Origin: CAYFUF01 sp964394795
Lineage (GTDB): Bacteria > Bacillota > Clostridia > Tissierellales > Peptoniphilaceae
Direction: 5' to 3'
Assembly (NCBI GenBank): GCA_964394795.1
Contig: CAYMYX010000001.1
Coordinates: forward strand, 1-64,000
Length of the DNA: 64,000 nucleotides
The stretch's first letter is position 1. Each line of letters begins with the position of its first letter. A program made the position numbers and the translations under genes. Positions 1-10,600 of the stretch are shown here, piece after piece. The notes below the pieces were generated by a model that saw only the letters and a list, made by a program, of their open reading frames with translations, was not told the origin of the DNA and did not search any database.

Positions 1-590
1 ACTTGTTGCATTAAGTCAACAATGATTTCTTCCCATTCGCCACCCTCTTCAAGGGCTTTAAGGGCAGAACCAACTACTACAGGAGCCTCGTCACCATCAT
101 AGTCGTACTCGTTTAGAAGGTCACGAACTTCCATTTCAACAAGCTCGATAAGCTCGTCATCATCAACTTGGTCTTTCTTGTTTAAGAATACAGCAATCTT
201 TGGTACACCAACTTGGCGAGCAAGTAGGATGTGCTCACGAGTTTGTGGCATTGGACCGTCTGCTGCGGATACGACTAGAATAGCACCGTCCATTTGAGCA
301 GCGCCTGTAATCATGTTCTTAACGTAGTCGGCGTGTCCTGGGCAGTCCACGTGAGCGTAGTGACGATTTGGTGTCTCATACTCAACTACAGAAGTGTTGA
401 TTGTAATGCCACGTTCTCTCTCTTCTGGTGCCTTGTCGATGTTCTCGTAAGAAACTGCTTCACCAGTACCGTATCTGTCGTTCATTGTCTTTGTAATAGC
501 TGCTGTTAACGTGGTCTTGCCGTGGTCAACGTGACCTAATGTACCAATGTTAACGTGTGGCTTATTACGTTCAAATTTACCTTTTGCCAT
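1..590 (-). CDS. tuf: Elongation factor Tu, N-terminal part (cut by window edge)
   Basis: Only the first 196 codons are in the window; the C-terminus lies beyond base 1. EF-Tu is the GTPase that carries aminoacyl-tRNA to the ribosomal A site. The visible part is the G domain: P-loop GHVDHGKT near residue 20, switch region with RGITI, DCPGHADY (G3), NKKD (G4, NKCD in many species) and GSALKAL (G5). The ATG at 588-590 is preceded by TAGGAGG. It is the last visible gene of the rpsL-rpsG-fusA-tuf operon, about 47 bases after fusA. The family assignment is certain. Confidence 0.98.
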   Translation of the reverse strand, partial: MAKGKFERNKPHVNIGTLGHVDHGKTTLTAAITKTMNDRYGTGEAVSYENIDKAPEERERGITINTSVVEYETPNRHYAHVDCPGHADYVKNMITGAAQMDGAILVVSAADGPMPQTREHILLARQVGVPKIAVFLNKKDQVDDDELIELVEMEVRDLLNEYDYDGDEAPVVVGSALKALEEGGEWEEIIVDLMQQ

Positions 591-637
591 TTCATTAGCC
601 TCCTAGAATTTTACTTTTAATCTTCGAAATTAACCGA

Positions 638-2725
638 TTATTTTTGTTTTTTTGCTGCAACTTCTTCACTGATGCTTGCAGGAACTTGCTCATAGTGATC
701 GAATTGCATTGAATATGTTGCACGACCTTGAGTCTTAGAACGAAGGTCAGTTGCATAACCAAACATTTCAGATAGTGGGATAAATGCATTAACAATTTGA
801 ACACCCTCGCGAGTACTCATTTGATCAATGCGACCACGTCTGGAACTAACGTCACCCATAACATCGCCGAGGTATTCTTCTGGAGTAACAATCTCGACTT
901 TTTGCATTGGTTCAAGCAGTGAAGGGTTAGCTCTTGTAAGAGCCTCTTTCATTGCCATGGAGCCAGCAATCTTGAAGGCAACTTCTGAAGAGTCGACATC
1001 GTGGTAAGAACCATCGTAGATGTCTACTTCAACGTCAAGCACTGGATAACCGGCGATAGGACCTGTAGAACAAGCCTCTTCAATACCTTGGGTAGCTGGT
1101 CCGATGTATTCCTTAGGAATAGCACCACCAACAACCTTGTTATTGACGATAATACCCGTTCCTGCTTCACCTGGGCGGACGCGGATACGGACGTCACCGT
1201 ATTGACCGGAACCACCTGATTGGCGAACAAACTTACCTTGGGCTTCACTGTCTGTAGTGATTGACTCACGATAAGAAACTTGTGGGTTACCAACGTTAGC
1301 TTCTACTTTGAACTCACGAAGGAGACGATCAACGATAATCTCAAGGTGAAGTTCACCCATACCGGCAATAATGGTTTGACCGGTTTCTTCGTTTGTATAA
1401 GTCTTGAATGTTGGATCCTCTTCAGCCAACTTAGCTAGGGCAATGCCCATCTTATCTTGGGAAGCTTTCGTTTTTGGTTCGATAGCAACCGAGATAACTG
1501 GCTCAGGGAATTCCATGTTTTCAAGGATAATAGGATTGTTTTGATCACATAGGGTGTCACCTGTAGTCGTATCCTTAAGACCGACTGCTGCAGCGATGTC
1601 TCCTGCTGAGACTTCATCGATCTCGTTACGCTTGTTAGCGTGCATTTCTACGATACGACTTATTCGCTCACGCTTGCCCTTCGTTGAGTTGTAAACGTAG
1701 TTACCGGTTTCCAATCTACCTGAGTAGACGCGGAAGTAACAAAGCTTACCAACGTAAGGATCTGTAACAATCTTAAATGCTAATGCAGCAAAAGGTTCTT
1801 CTGTATCAGCGTTTCTATAAATTTCAACTTCAGCATCTTGAGTGCTGATACCGGCGATAGCAGGAACATCCAAAGGACTTGGTAGATAGTCTACAACTGC
1901 GTCAATTAGGAATTGAACACCGCGGTTTTTGTAAGCGGATCCACAAAGAACAGGGAAGAATTTTCTTTCGACAGCACCCTTACGGATTGCTGCTCTCATT
2001 TGCTCAGTAGTAACCTCTTCGCCCTCAAGGTAAGCCATCATGATGTCTTCGTCGATTTCAGATAACTCTTCGAGAAGGGCATTGCGCATTTCTTCTGCTC
2101 TGTCTACTAATTCTGCCGGAATATCTTCATCGGTGATCTCTTGACCAAGATCGTCGTGGTAAATTTCCGCTCTCATTGTCGTCAAGTCGATAATACCAAC
2201 GAACTTGTCTTCAGAACCGATTGGGCATTGGATAGCTATCGCATTAGCTTTTAGCTTGTCTCTGATTGTTTCCACTGACATGAAGAAGTCAGCGCCGGTT
2301 GCATCCATCTTGTTGATGAAGCAAAGGCGAGGAACTTTATACTTGTCAGCTTGACGCCATACGGTTTCTGATTGAGGCTCTACACCACTCTTTGCATCGA
2401 ATAGTGCAACGGCACCATCAAGAACACGGAGTGAACGCTCAACTTCTACGGTGAAGTCAACGTGACCTGGTGTGTCGATGATATTGATTCGAGTCGTGTG
2501 GTCATCCTTTGTCCAAAAACAAGTCGTTGCCGCTGATGCAATCGTAATACCACGCTCTTGCTCTTGTTCCATCCAGTCCATCTGAGCTGCACCATCATGA
2601 GTGTCTCCCATTTTATGGATCTTTCCGGTATAGAATAAGATACGCTCAGTTACGGTTGTCTTTCCAGCGTCAATATGGGCCATGATGCCAATATTACGTA
2701 TATCTTTTAAAGCTTCTTGAGCCAC
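638..2725 (-). CDS. fusA: Elongation factor G
   Basis: Ribosomal translocase GTPase of 695 residues, the usual length for bacterial EF-G. G motifs are all visible: AHIDAGKTT near residue 18, DTPGHVDF near 85 and NKMD near 138, followed by the EF-G-specific domains II to V. The start is a GTG at 2723-2725 with GGAGG a few bases upstream. It lies 19 bases downstream of rpsG and upstream of tuf in the str operon. The full-length conserved form suggests the canonical translocation factor rather than a paralogue such as TetM. Confidence 0.98.
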   Translation of the reverse strand: MAQEALKDIRNIGIMAHIDAGKTTVTERILFYTGKIHKMGDTHDGAAQMDWMEQEQERGITIASAATTCFWTKDDHTTRINIIDTPGHVDFTVEVERSLRVLDGAVALFDAKSGVEPQSETVWRQADKYKVPRLCFINKMDATGADFFMSVETIRDKLKANAIAIQCPIGSEDKFVGIIDLTTMRAEIYHDDLGQEITDEDIPAELVDRAEEMRNALLEELSEIDEDIMMAYLEGEEVTTEQMRAAIRKGAVERKFFPVLCGSAYKNRGVQFLIDAVVDYLPSPLDVPAIAGISTQDAEVEIYRNADTEEPFAALAFKIVTDPYVGKLCYFRVYSGRLETGNYVYNSTKGKRERISRIVEMHANKRNEIDEVSAGDIAAAVGLKDTTTGDTLCDQNNPIILENMEFPEPVISVAIEPKTKASQDKMGIALAKLAEEDPTFKTYTNEETGQTIIAGMGELHLEIIVDRLLREFKVEANVGNPQVSYRESITTDSEAQGKFVRQSGGSGQYGDVRIRVRPGEAGTGIIVNNKVVGGAIPKEYIGPATQGIEEACSTGPIAGYPVLDVEVDIYDGSYHDVDSSEVAFKIAGSMAMKEALTRANPSLLEPMQKVEIVTPEEYLGDVMGDVSSRRGRIDQMSTREGVQIVNAFIPLSEMFGYATDLRSKTQGRATYSMQFDHYEQVPASISEEVAAKKQK

Positions 2726-2744
2726 TTAAAACCTCCATTGTAGG

Positions 2745-3215
2745 TTAATAACGATAATGAGCAAACGCCTTATTTGCCTCTGCCATGCGGTGCATTTCTT
2801 CTTTACGACGTACACTTGCTCCTGTATTGTTGAAGGCATCAACAATCTCGTTACCTAAACGCTCAATCATTGTCTTTTCGCTACGTTGTCTTGCAAAGAT
2901 AGTCATCCAACGTAAGGCAAGTGTTTGGCGTCTCTCGGGACGTACTTCCATGGGGACTTGGTAAGTCGCACCACCGACACGTCTCGCTTTTACTTCTAGG
3001 ACTGGCATGATGTTTGCCACTGCTTTTTGGAAGATATCCAAGCCGTCTTGTCCTACTTTTTCTTCTGCTAATTCTAAGGCACCGTAAACAATCTTTTGTG
3101 CGATACCTTTCTTGCCGTCTAGCATAATCGAATTGATTAGTTTTGCAACTATAATGTCGTTATACTTTGGGTCCGGCATAACCTCTCTTTTTGGAATATG
3201 ACCTTTTCTAGGCAC
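2745..3215 (-). CDS. rpsG: 30S ribosomal protein S7
   Basis: Primary 16S rRNA binding protein of the 30S head, 156 residues as usual. N-terminal MPRKG and the conserved stretch around VGGATYQVPMEVRPERRQ are diagnostic. It starts with GTG (3213-3215) behind an AAGGAGGG ribosome binding site. In other bacteria S7 represses translation of its own str operon transcript. Here the 139-base rpsL-rpsG gap carries one arm of an inverted repeat that could fold with the rpsL leader, which may matter for expression (inference). Confidence 0.98.
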   Translation of the reverse strand: MPRKGHIPKREVMPDPKYNDIIVAKLINSIMLDGKKGIAQKIVYGALELAEEKVGQDGLDIFQKAVANIMPVLEVKARRVGGATYQVPMEVRPERRQTLALRWMTIFARQRSEKTMIERLGNEIVDAFNNTGASVRRKEEMHRMAEANKAFAHYRY

Positions 3216-3300
3216 TTTCTTCCCTCCTTACTCATATAAAGTAGATTATGGGTACTCAACCCTCTTTGATGAAACTCAAAGGCTGCTGTGCTATGACGAT

Positions 3301-3321
3301 AGTTGATAAAAAACTACTTAA
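3301..3321. repeat. Arm 1 of a 21-bp inverted repeat bracketing rpsL
   Basis: This arm lies in the rpsL-rpsG spacer. Read on the plus strand, its first 16 bases are the exact reverse complement of 3789-3804 in the rpsL leader. After one mismatch four more bases pair. In the mRNA (minus strand) the two arms could pair and loop out the whole rpsL coding region. Confidence 0.7.
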
Positions 3322-3354
3322 CATATGCACTTAATTAGCGGCATGCTTCGGAAA

Positions 3355-3768
3355 TTAGTTTCCTGACTTCTTAGCGCCGTACTTTGAACGACCTTGTTGT
3401 CTGTTAGAAACGCCAGCCGTATCTAAAGCACCTCTGATAATGTGGTAACGTACACCAGGAAGGTCCTTTACACGTCCACCACGGATAAGAACAACACTGT
3501 GCTCTTGTAGGTTGTGGCCGATTCCAGGAATATAAGAAAGTACTTCCGCACCGTTCGTCAAGCGAACACGAGCAACTTTACGAAGCGCTGAGTTAGGCTT
3601 CTTAGGAGTTACCGTACGAACAGATGTACAGACACCACGCTTTTGAGGACTCTTAACTGGAGTCGCTTGGTTCTTCAATGTGTTGAAGTTGTAACCTAAA
3701 GCTGGGGTACCTGATTTCTTCTTTTCTGTGTGTCTTCCCTTACGGATCAGTTGGTTAATTGTTGGCAT
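3355..3768 (-). CDS. rpsL: 30S ribosomal protein S12
   Basis: Decoding-centre protein of 137 residues, first gene of the str operon. PTINQLIRKGR at the N-terminus and the motifs TPKKPNSALRK and RGGRVKDLPGVRYH are intact. The two lysines whose changes give streptomycin resistance in other bacteria are the wild-type residues. The start ATG follows AAGGAGGTGTAAT. The gene is bracketed by an inverted repeat (3301-3321 and 3784-3804) and has its own sigma-70-type promoter upstream. Confidence 0.98.
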   Translation of the reverse strand: MPTINQLIRKGRHTEKKKSGTPALGYNFNTLKNQATPVKSPQKRGVCTSVRTVTPKKPNSALRKVARVRLTNGAEVLSYIPGIGHNLQEHSVVLIRGGRVKDLPGVRYHIIRGALDTAGVSNRQQGRSKYGAKKSGN

Positions 3769-3783
3769 ATTACACCTCCTTGC

Positions 3784-3804
3784 TTAAATAGTTTTTTATC
3801 AACT
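3784..3804. repeat. Arm 2 of a 21-bp inverted repeat bracketing rpsL
   Basis: This arm sits in the rpsL 5' leader, just upstream of the rpsL Shine-Dalgarno sequence. It is the partner of 3301-3321, with 20 of 21 positions complementary. Pairing would bring the rpsL leader and the rpsG leader together in the transcript. Confidence 0.7.
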
Positions 3805-3831
3805 GAATGATTCATTCTCGATTAAAAGAGA

Positions 3832-3853
3832 GGAGATATTGAAGCATATCTCC
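3832..3853 (-). promoter_or_regulatory. Hairpin in the rpsL leader
   Basis: An 8-bp perfect stem, GGAGATAT paired with ATATCTCC, with a 6-base loop lies about 12 bases after the predicted transcription start of the str operon. It has no T-run, so it is not a terminator. It may be a protein or stability element of the leader. No known riboswitch was recognised. Confidence 0.5.
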
Positions 3854-3871
3854 CCAATCATAACCTTATCT

Positions 3872-3900
3872 ATACTATCAATTTTTTAATCTTTCGTCAA
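3872..3900 (-). promoter_or_regulatory. Promoter of the str operon (rpsL)
   Basis: On the minus strand TTGACG (3895-3900) and TAGTAT (3872-3877) are separated by exactly 17 bases, close to the sigma-70 consensus. The predicted start near 3865 leaves a leader of about 97 bases before rpsL. The promoter lies after the rpoC terminator, so str is transcribed independently of rpoBC. Confidence 0.8.
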
Positions 3901-3934
3901 GTCCAGAAGCTGAATTGCTTACGATTTTTGGACC

Positions 3935-3989
3935 CTCTAAATAAAAATGTAAATCCAAGGAAACTGTAGCTCCCTCGGATTTACATTTT
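3935..3989 (-). terminator. rpoC terminator
   Basis: A 17-bp stem with one mismatch (3944-3960 with 3973-3989) encloses a 12-base loop. On the minus strand it is followed by TTTTTATTTAG. It begins 19 bases after the rpoC stop, a strong intrinsic terminator of the rpoBC transcript. Confidence 0.85.
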
Positions 3990-4007
3990 CTAGTCAGTTA
4001 AGCACAA

Positions 4008-7000
4008 TTAGACATTGCTCTTTTCTCTTTCCAGAGATTCGGTCATTTCCTCGATTAGCTCTTCCCCGCTATCTTCTGCAGCATTTAAGCCTTCGATGCG
4101 GTCAAGATCTTCTTCCATACCTTCATAGTCAATGTCGGTTTCGTTATAAACCTTCATGCCTGTACCGGCAGGAATCAGCTTACCGATAATGATATTTTCC
4201 TTTAGACCTCTCAGGTGATCGACCTTACCCTTAAGGGATGCGTCGGTCAATACTCTGGTTGTTTCCTGGAAGGAAGCAGCAGATAGGAAGGATTCGGAAG
4301 CGATAGACGCCTTGGTAATACCAAGGAGGACATACTCAGCTTGCGCTAAGCGCTTACCCTCAATCTCCAACTCCGCATTGACGATCTCCACCTTGCGGCG
4401 GTTGACCATTTGACCAGGAAGCAATTTTGAGTCGCCAGCATCGGTGATGCGGACGCGACCTAGCATTTGCTTAATGATGATTTCAATGTGACGGTCATCG
4501 ATATCTACACCCTGGAGACGGTATACTTTCTGAACTTCTCGAGTGATGTAGTCCTGTACAGCATCAGGCCCAAGAACCTCTAGAATATCGTGAGGATTGA
4601 TGGAACCTTCCGTCAATCTAGCGCCCTTTTCAATCTCTTCGCCTTCCGATACGCGGATACGAGAACCGAATGGAATCGCATAAGTTTCTTGGTGGCCATC
4701 ATCAGAGGTTACGATAACATCCTTACGCTTCTTATTATCGCGGATAGCTACGCTACCTGCGTTCTTGGAAATCGTAGCGAGACCCTTAGGCTTTCTTGCC
4801 TCGAAAAGCTCCTCGACACGAGGAAGACCTTGAGTAATTCCTGCTCCAGCGACACCGCCGGCGTGGAAGGTACGCATGGTCAACTGAGTACCAGGCTCAC
4901 CAATGGATTGAGCAGCAATGATACCGACTGCTTCACCGATATTGACGTCCTTACCTGTTGCTAGGTTACGGCCGTAGCACTTCGCACAGACCCCGTGCTC
5001 GGTATTACATTGAAGAACCGAACGGATCTTCACTTGCTCGATGCCGGACCGTTGGATTGTCTCTGCCATGTTCTCCGTGATGGTATCGTCCTTACGGGCA
5101 ATCAGTTCACCCGTGCTTGGATGAAGGATGTCTTCAAAGCTGGTACGACCGGTAATTCGCGTCTTCAGTTCTTCGATTAACTCGGAGCCTTCCTTGATGT
5201 GACTAGCGACGATGTACTTATCGGTATGGCAATTGTCCTCAGTGACGATAACATCCTGAGAAACGTCAACAAGTCGTCTGGTCAGATAACCGGAGTCCGC
5301 TGTACGCAACGCCGTATCGGACAGACCTTTACGGGAACCGTGAGTAGAGATAAAGAACTCTTGTACCGACAGACCTTCACGGAAGTTAGCACGGATAGGA
5401 ATCTCGATGGTTTCTCCGGTCGCGGAGGCCATCAGACCACGCATACCTGCTAGCTGACGAATCTGCTTTGTCGAACCACGAGCACCGGAATTAGCCATAA
5501 TCGCGATGGAGTTCTTCGGATCAAGGACATCTAATAAAGCTTCTTCAACGTCATCTGTAGCTTTAGCCCAAGTGTCGATAACAAATTGGTAGCGCTCTTT
5601 CTCCGAGATAAGACCACGGCGGGCCATCCGCTCGTAGTTATCTACTTCCTTATCTGCTTCCTCTAGGATGCGGCCCTTCTCTTCAGGCACCTGAACGTCG
5701 TTCATTGATACGGTCAAGGCGGCTACTGTAGAGTAACGGTAACCTAAGGACTTGATATCATCCAATAGCTTCGCGGTACGGATGTTCCCATACTTACGGT
5801 AGCAACGATCGATGATGTCGGATAGGCTCTTTTTGTCGACCAACATATCCACTTCCAGTGAATAAGGATCCTCTGAACGATCCACAAAACCTAAATCTTG
5901 CGGAATGTCCTCGTTGAAGATGAATCGTCCAACCGTGGATACCACATTCTTTCCTTGCTTATCATCCTTAGTGTGAATCCGGACGGAAACCGTAGAATGG
6001 AGGTCGATATAGTTATTGGCAAGAGCCTTAATCATCTCTTCGTAATCATTGAAGTAAAGAGCGGGCTCTTCTTGCTCAGGATCTGCGGTCAGGTAGTAAG
6101 TACCGAGGACCATATCCTGAGTTGGTGTAGTAATTGGCTTCCCATCTTTTGGTGCCAAGATATTGTTGGTTGAAAGCATGAGCAAACGGGCTTCCGTTTG
6201 TGCTTCCGAACTTAGCGGTACGTGAACAGCCATCTGGTCACCGTCGAAGTCCGCGTTGTAAGCAGTACATGCCAAGGGGTGAAGCTTGATTGCCTTACCT
6301 TCAACAAGGACGGGTTCAAAGGCTTGAATACCAAGACGGTGAAGGGTTGGCGCACGGTTCAGCAAGACGGGATGGTCTTGAATGACCGTTTCCAAAGATC
6401 CCCATACTTGATTGTCTTTTCTCTCGACCAGCTTCTTCGCATTCTTAATATTGTGGGCAATACCTGTCGCCACCAAGTCTCTCATGACGAAAGGCTTGAA
6501 TAATTCGAGGGCCATATCCTTAGGCAAACCACACTGATAGAATTTCAGTTCCGGTCCGACTACGATAACCGAACGTCCAGAGTAGTCAACACGCTTACCA
6601 AGCAAGTTCTGACGGAAACGGCCTGACTTACCCTTTAGTAAATCAGACAGACTCTTCAGATTTCTGTTGGATGCGCCGGTAACTGCCTTACCGCGGCGGC
6701 CGTTGTCGACAAGGGCGTCAACAGCCTCTTGAAGCATCCGCTTCTCGTTGCGGACAATGATGTCCGGAGCACCGATGTCTAATAGTCTCTTCAGACGGTT
6801 GTTACGGTTGATGACACGTCGATAGAGGTCGTTAAGGTCGGAGGTAGCAAAACGTCCACCCTCCAATTGAACCATAGGACGGATGTCCGGTGGCATGACA
6901 GGAAGAACTTCCATGCACATCCACTCTGGCTTGTTGCCTGAACGAATGAACGCCTCAACAACTTCCAAACGGCGGAGAATTCTGGTTCTCTTTTGCCCGG

Positions 7001-7601
7001 TAGCTGTTTCCAATTCCTCGTTGAGGAGTTCCTCTTCCTTGTGAAGGTCTACGCGGCGAAGGAGCTCTTGGATAGCTTCTGCACCCATCTCAGCCACGAA
7101 GCCTTCTTCGTACTTGTCGTAATATTCATTAAATTCTGTCTCGGTTAACAGCTGCTTCTCGTAGAGGTCGCCTGCTGCTTCGCCTGGATCGATGACAATA
7201 TAGTTGGCAAAGTAGATGACAAGCTCTAGCGCTTTGGGGCTGATATCCAAGAGGAGGCCCATACGGGATGGGATTCCCTTAAAGTACCAAATGTGGGACA
7301 CGGGAGAGGCCAACTCGATGTGACCCATGCGCTCCCGACGTACTTTGGATTTTGTAACTTCAACGCCGCACTTCTCACAGACGACGCCTTTGTATCTTAC
7401 TCTTTTATATTTACCGCAGTTACACTCCCAGTCCTTGGTAGGTCCAAATATCTTCTCGCAGAAGAGACCATCCTTCTCTGGCTTGAGGGTACGGTAGTTG
7501 ATTGTCTCAGGTTTCTTAACTTCGCCGTGGGACCATGATCGTATCTTCTCTGGTGATGCTATCTTGATCTTAATCGCATCAAAAGAATTCGTTTTTTTCA
7601 A
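4008..7601 (-). CDS. rpoC: DNA-directed RNA polymerase subunit beta'
   Basis: Catalytic subunit of RNA polymerase, 1197 residues, normal for Firmicutes. Visible landmarks are the N-terminal zinc site (CNCGKYKRVRYKGVVCEKCG), the magnesium-binding active site NADFDGDQMAVH near residue 450, the bridge-helix/trigger-loop region, and the second zinc site ending CNTEHGVCAKCYG. The start is TTG (7599-7601) with AAAGGAG seven bases upstream; no better in-frame start is near. It follows rpoB by 30 bases. The C-terminus is acidic. A terminator lies directly downstream. Confidence 0.98.
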   Translation of the reverse strand: MKKTNSFDAIKIKIASPEKIRSWSHGEVKKPETINYRTLKPEKDGLFCEKIFGPTKDWECNCGKYKRVRYKGVVCEKCGVEVTKSKVRRERMGHIELASPVSHIWYFKGIPSRMGLLLDISPKALELVIYFANYIVIDPGEAAGDLYEKQLLTETEFNEYYDKYEEGFVAEMGAEAIQELLRRVDLHKEEELLNEELETATGQKRTRILRRLEVVEAFIRSGNKPEWMCMEVLPVMPPDIRPMVQLEGGRFATSDLNDLYRRVINRNNRLKRLLDIGAPDIIVRNEKRMLQEAVDALVDNGRRGKAVTGASNRNLKSLSDLLKGKSGRFRQNLLGKRVDYSGRSVIVVGPELKFYQCGLPKDMALELFKPFVMRDLVATGIAHNIKNAKKLVERKDNQVWGSLETVIQDHPVLLNRAPTLHRLGIQAFEPVLVEGKAIKLHPLACTAYNADFDGDQMAVHVPLSSEAQTEARLLMLSTNNILAPKDGKPITTPTQDMVLGTYYLTADPEQEEPALYFNDYEEMIKALANNYIDLHSTVSVRIHTKDDKQGKNVVSTVGRFIFNEDIPQDLGFVDRSEDPYSLEVDMLVDKKSLSDIIDRCYRKYGNIRTAKLLDDIKSLGYRYSTVAALTVSMNDVQVPEEKGRILEEADKEVDNYERMARRGLISEKERYQFVIDTWAKATDDVEEALLDVLDPKNSIAIMANSGARGSTKQIRQLAGMRGLMASATGETIEIPIRANFREGLSVQEFFISTHGSRKGLSDTALRTADSGYLTRRLVDVSQDVIVTEDNCHTDKYIVASHIKEGSELIEELKTRITGRTSFEDILHPSTGELIARKDDTITENMAETIQRSGIEQVKIRSVLQCNTEHGVCAKCYGRNLATGKDVNIGEAVGIIAAQSIGEPGTQLTMRTFHAGGVAGAGITQGLPRVEELFEARKPKGLATISKNAGSVAIRDNKKRKDVIVTSDDGHQETYAIPFGSRIRVSEGEEIEKGARLTEGSINPHDILEVLGPDAVQDYITREVQKVYRLQGVDIDDRHIEIIIKQMLGRVRITDAGDSKLLPGQMVNRRKVEIVNAELEIEGKRLAQAEYVLLGITKASIASESFLSAASFQETTRVLTDASLKGKVDHLRGLKENIIIGKLIPAGTGMKVYNETDIDYEGMEEDLDRIEGLNAAEDSGEELIEEMTESLEREKSNV

Positions 7602-7631
7602 GAAGTGACTCCTTTCGTCAACACAGCTGTC

Positions 7632-10600
7632 TTATTCATCTTCATCCATGACATCAATAGAGTAACCGAGCGCCTCGAAATCTTCCTCATCATCCTCGAC
7701 ACTCTCTCCATCCATCTCAATATCATCCTCGTCATCATCATCGTCACCGTCTGAAGCATCACGGATAAAGCGACGTGGTGGCTCGTTTTGATTCTCATCG
7801 ATATCTTCGATTTGGGAGAAGCGGGTCATGTCATCAAGGTCATCTTTCAATTCCACTTCTTCGCCGTATTCATCTAAGAGGTTGACGTCGAGGGATAGGG
7901 ATTGAAGTTCTTTGATAAGGACTTTGAAACTCTCTGGAATGCCAGGCTCAGGAATGTTCTCACCCTTTACGATGGCTTCGTAGGTTTTCACACGGCCGGT
8001 AACGTCGTCAGACTTCACGGTTAACATCTCTTGGAGCGTATGAGAAGCACCATATGCTTCCAGTGCCCAAACTTCCATCTCACCAAAACGTTGACCACCA
8101 AACTGTGCCTTACCGCCCAGAGGTTGTTGGGTTACTAATGAGTAAGGACCGGTAGCACGGGCGTGGATCTTTTCGTCGACCATGTGGTGAAGCTTCAGGA
8201 TATACATGTAACCGACAGTAACCGGATTCTCGAAGTACTCACCCGTACGACCGTCACGTAGTGGAATCTTTCCGCTCTTAGGATAGCCGGCCTTTTCCAG
8301 CGCCTCTTCGATATCATAATCGGTAGCACCATCGAACGCTGGTGTAGCAACCTTCCAGCCAAGCTTCTTTGCCGCTAGGCCAAGGTGGACTTCTAGTACC
8401 TGCCCCAAGTTCATACGGGAAGGTACGCCCAAGGGGTTCAGACAGATTTCAACAGGTTGACCGTCTGGAAGGAAAGGCATGTCCTCGACTGGGAGGATAC
8501 GGGATACGACACCCTTGTTACCGTGGCGACCACACATCTTGTCGCCGACCATGATCTTTCTCTTCGCAGCAACATATACGCGGATAACTTCGTTTAGGCC
8601 TGGAGCCAACTCGTCACCCTTGTCTCTCGAATACTTTTTAACATCGACTACGATACCAGACTCGCCGTGGGGAACCTTTAAGGATGTATCGCGAACTTCT
8701 CTGGCTTTTTCTCCGAAGATGGCCCTCAGTAGCCTTTCTTCTGGGGACAATTCCGTCTCACCCTTTGGTGTGACTTTACCGACCAGGATGTCTCCCGCGG
8801 TAACTTCTGCACCGATGCGGATGACGCCGTCTTCGTCCAAGTTCTTGCGCATGTCTTCGCCGACGTTAGGGATGTCTCTGGTGATATCTTCAGGTCCGAG
8901 TTTAGTCTCTCTCGCTTCACAGTTGTGTTCTTCGTTGTGAATTGAAGTGAGGACGTCATCGACAACCAAGCTCTCATTGATGAGCATCGCATCCTCGTAG
9001 TTGTAACCTTCCCAAGTCATGAAGGCAATCAGGACGTTCTTACCTAATGCGATCTCACCCTCATCGGTTGATGGGCCATCAGCCAAGATTTGTCCAGCAG
9101 TCACGTGCTCGCCCTCATTGACGATTGGTCTCTGGTTGAAGCAGGTGCCTTGGTTAGCGCGTGCGAATTTTAGCACGCGGTGGTGGACAATACTGCCGGT
9201 CGCATCATCGCGGACGGAGATATTATTGGAATCCACTTTTACCACGGTGCCGTCAACTTCTGAGCGAACGACAACACCTGAATCCAGAGCTGCCTTGTAC
9301 TCGATACCGGTTCCGATGATTGGGGAATCCGTCTTTAATAGGGGAACAGCCTGACGTTGCATGTTGGTACCCATGAGGGCACGGGTAGCATCGTCGTTTT
9401 CCAAGAAGGGAACCATCGCAGCTCCGACAGAAATAATCTGCTGAGGAGATACGTCCATAAACTGCACCTGCTCACGAGGATAGATATCGTTAACGGCGTT
9501 GATACCACGACCGGAAACCCGCTCGTTAATAAAGTAGCCGTTCTCATCCAAAGGCTCGTTCGCTTGGGCTTTAATATATTTATCTTCTTCGTCAGCGGTA
9601 AGATAGACAATCTCTTGAGTCACCTTACCAGACCCCTCCTCTACCTTACGGTAAGGGGTTTCGATGAAGCCATAGGAATTGATTCTTCCGTAGGTTGTCA
9701 ATGAGGTGATCAAGCCGATGTTTGGTCCTTCAGGTGTCTCGATAGGACAGATTCTTCCATAGTGGGAGTCATGAACGTCACGGACTTCAGCGCCGGCACG
9801 ATCACGAGACAAACCACCAGGTCCCAAAGCAGACAAACGACGCTTATGGGTCAGCTCCGACATGGGGTTGGTCTGATCCATAAACTGAGATAGCTGGGAG
9901 GAACCGAAAAATTCTTTGATGGCAGCAGTTACAGGACGAACGTTGAGCAAGCTTTGTGGGGTTGCTAAATCCTGGTCACCGGTAGTCATTCTCTCTTTAA
10001 CCACACGTTCCATACGGGAAAGGCCGATACGGAATTGGTTTTGCAGAAGTTCGCCGATTGAACGGACGCGACGGTTACCTAAGTGGTCGATATCGTCGAC
10101 TTCGCCAACGCCATAGTAAAGGTTCAATTGATAGCTGAAGGTGGCCATGATGTCTGAAACCGTAATATGTCTTGGGCTCAATTCATCTTTATTGTCTCTG
10201 ATATAATTCAAACGCTTGCGAGTTGTGCTGTAGAGGTCATCCTCGTTAGTCGCAAGAACTTCAATGATATTTTGCATTGCTGGCCAATACACTTTTTCAG
10301 ATAGGCCAAGCTCTTCCAGATTAATCTCAGGATCGATATCCATAAGGTCATCGATGAAGACATGATAATCTACGAAGTGGTTACCAACTATGCGGGCAAC
10401 TTCTTCTCTGCTCTCGTCCACAAAAACATCAACTATATTGATACCAGCATTTTCAATCTCAAGAGCGATATCTGCAGTGACAAAGTCTTCTGCCTTAGCA
10501 ATCAGCTCCCCGTCTTCATTGATGGCATCGGCTGCCAATCTGCGGTTTAAAATGCGGTTGAATACGGATAACTTTTTATTGAAGGTATAGCGGCCGACTT

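Noticed and set aside
9850..10020. Rifampicin-resistance change in RpoB (Thr in FMDQTNP)
   Set aside because: Threonine at this position is the normal residue in many Firmicutes, including Bacillus.
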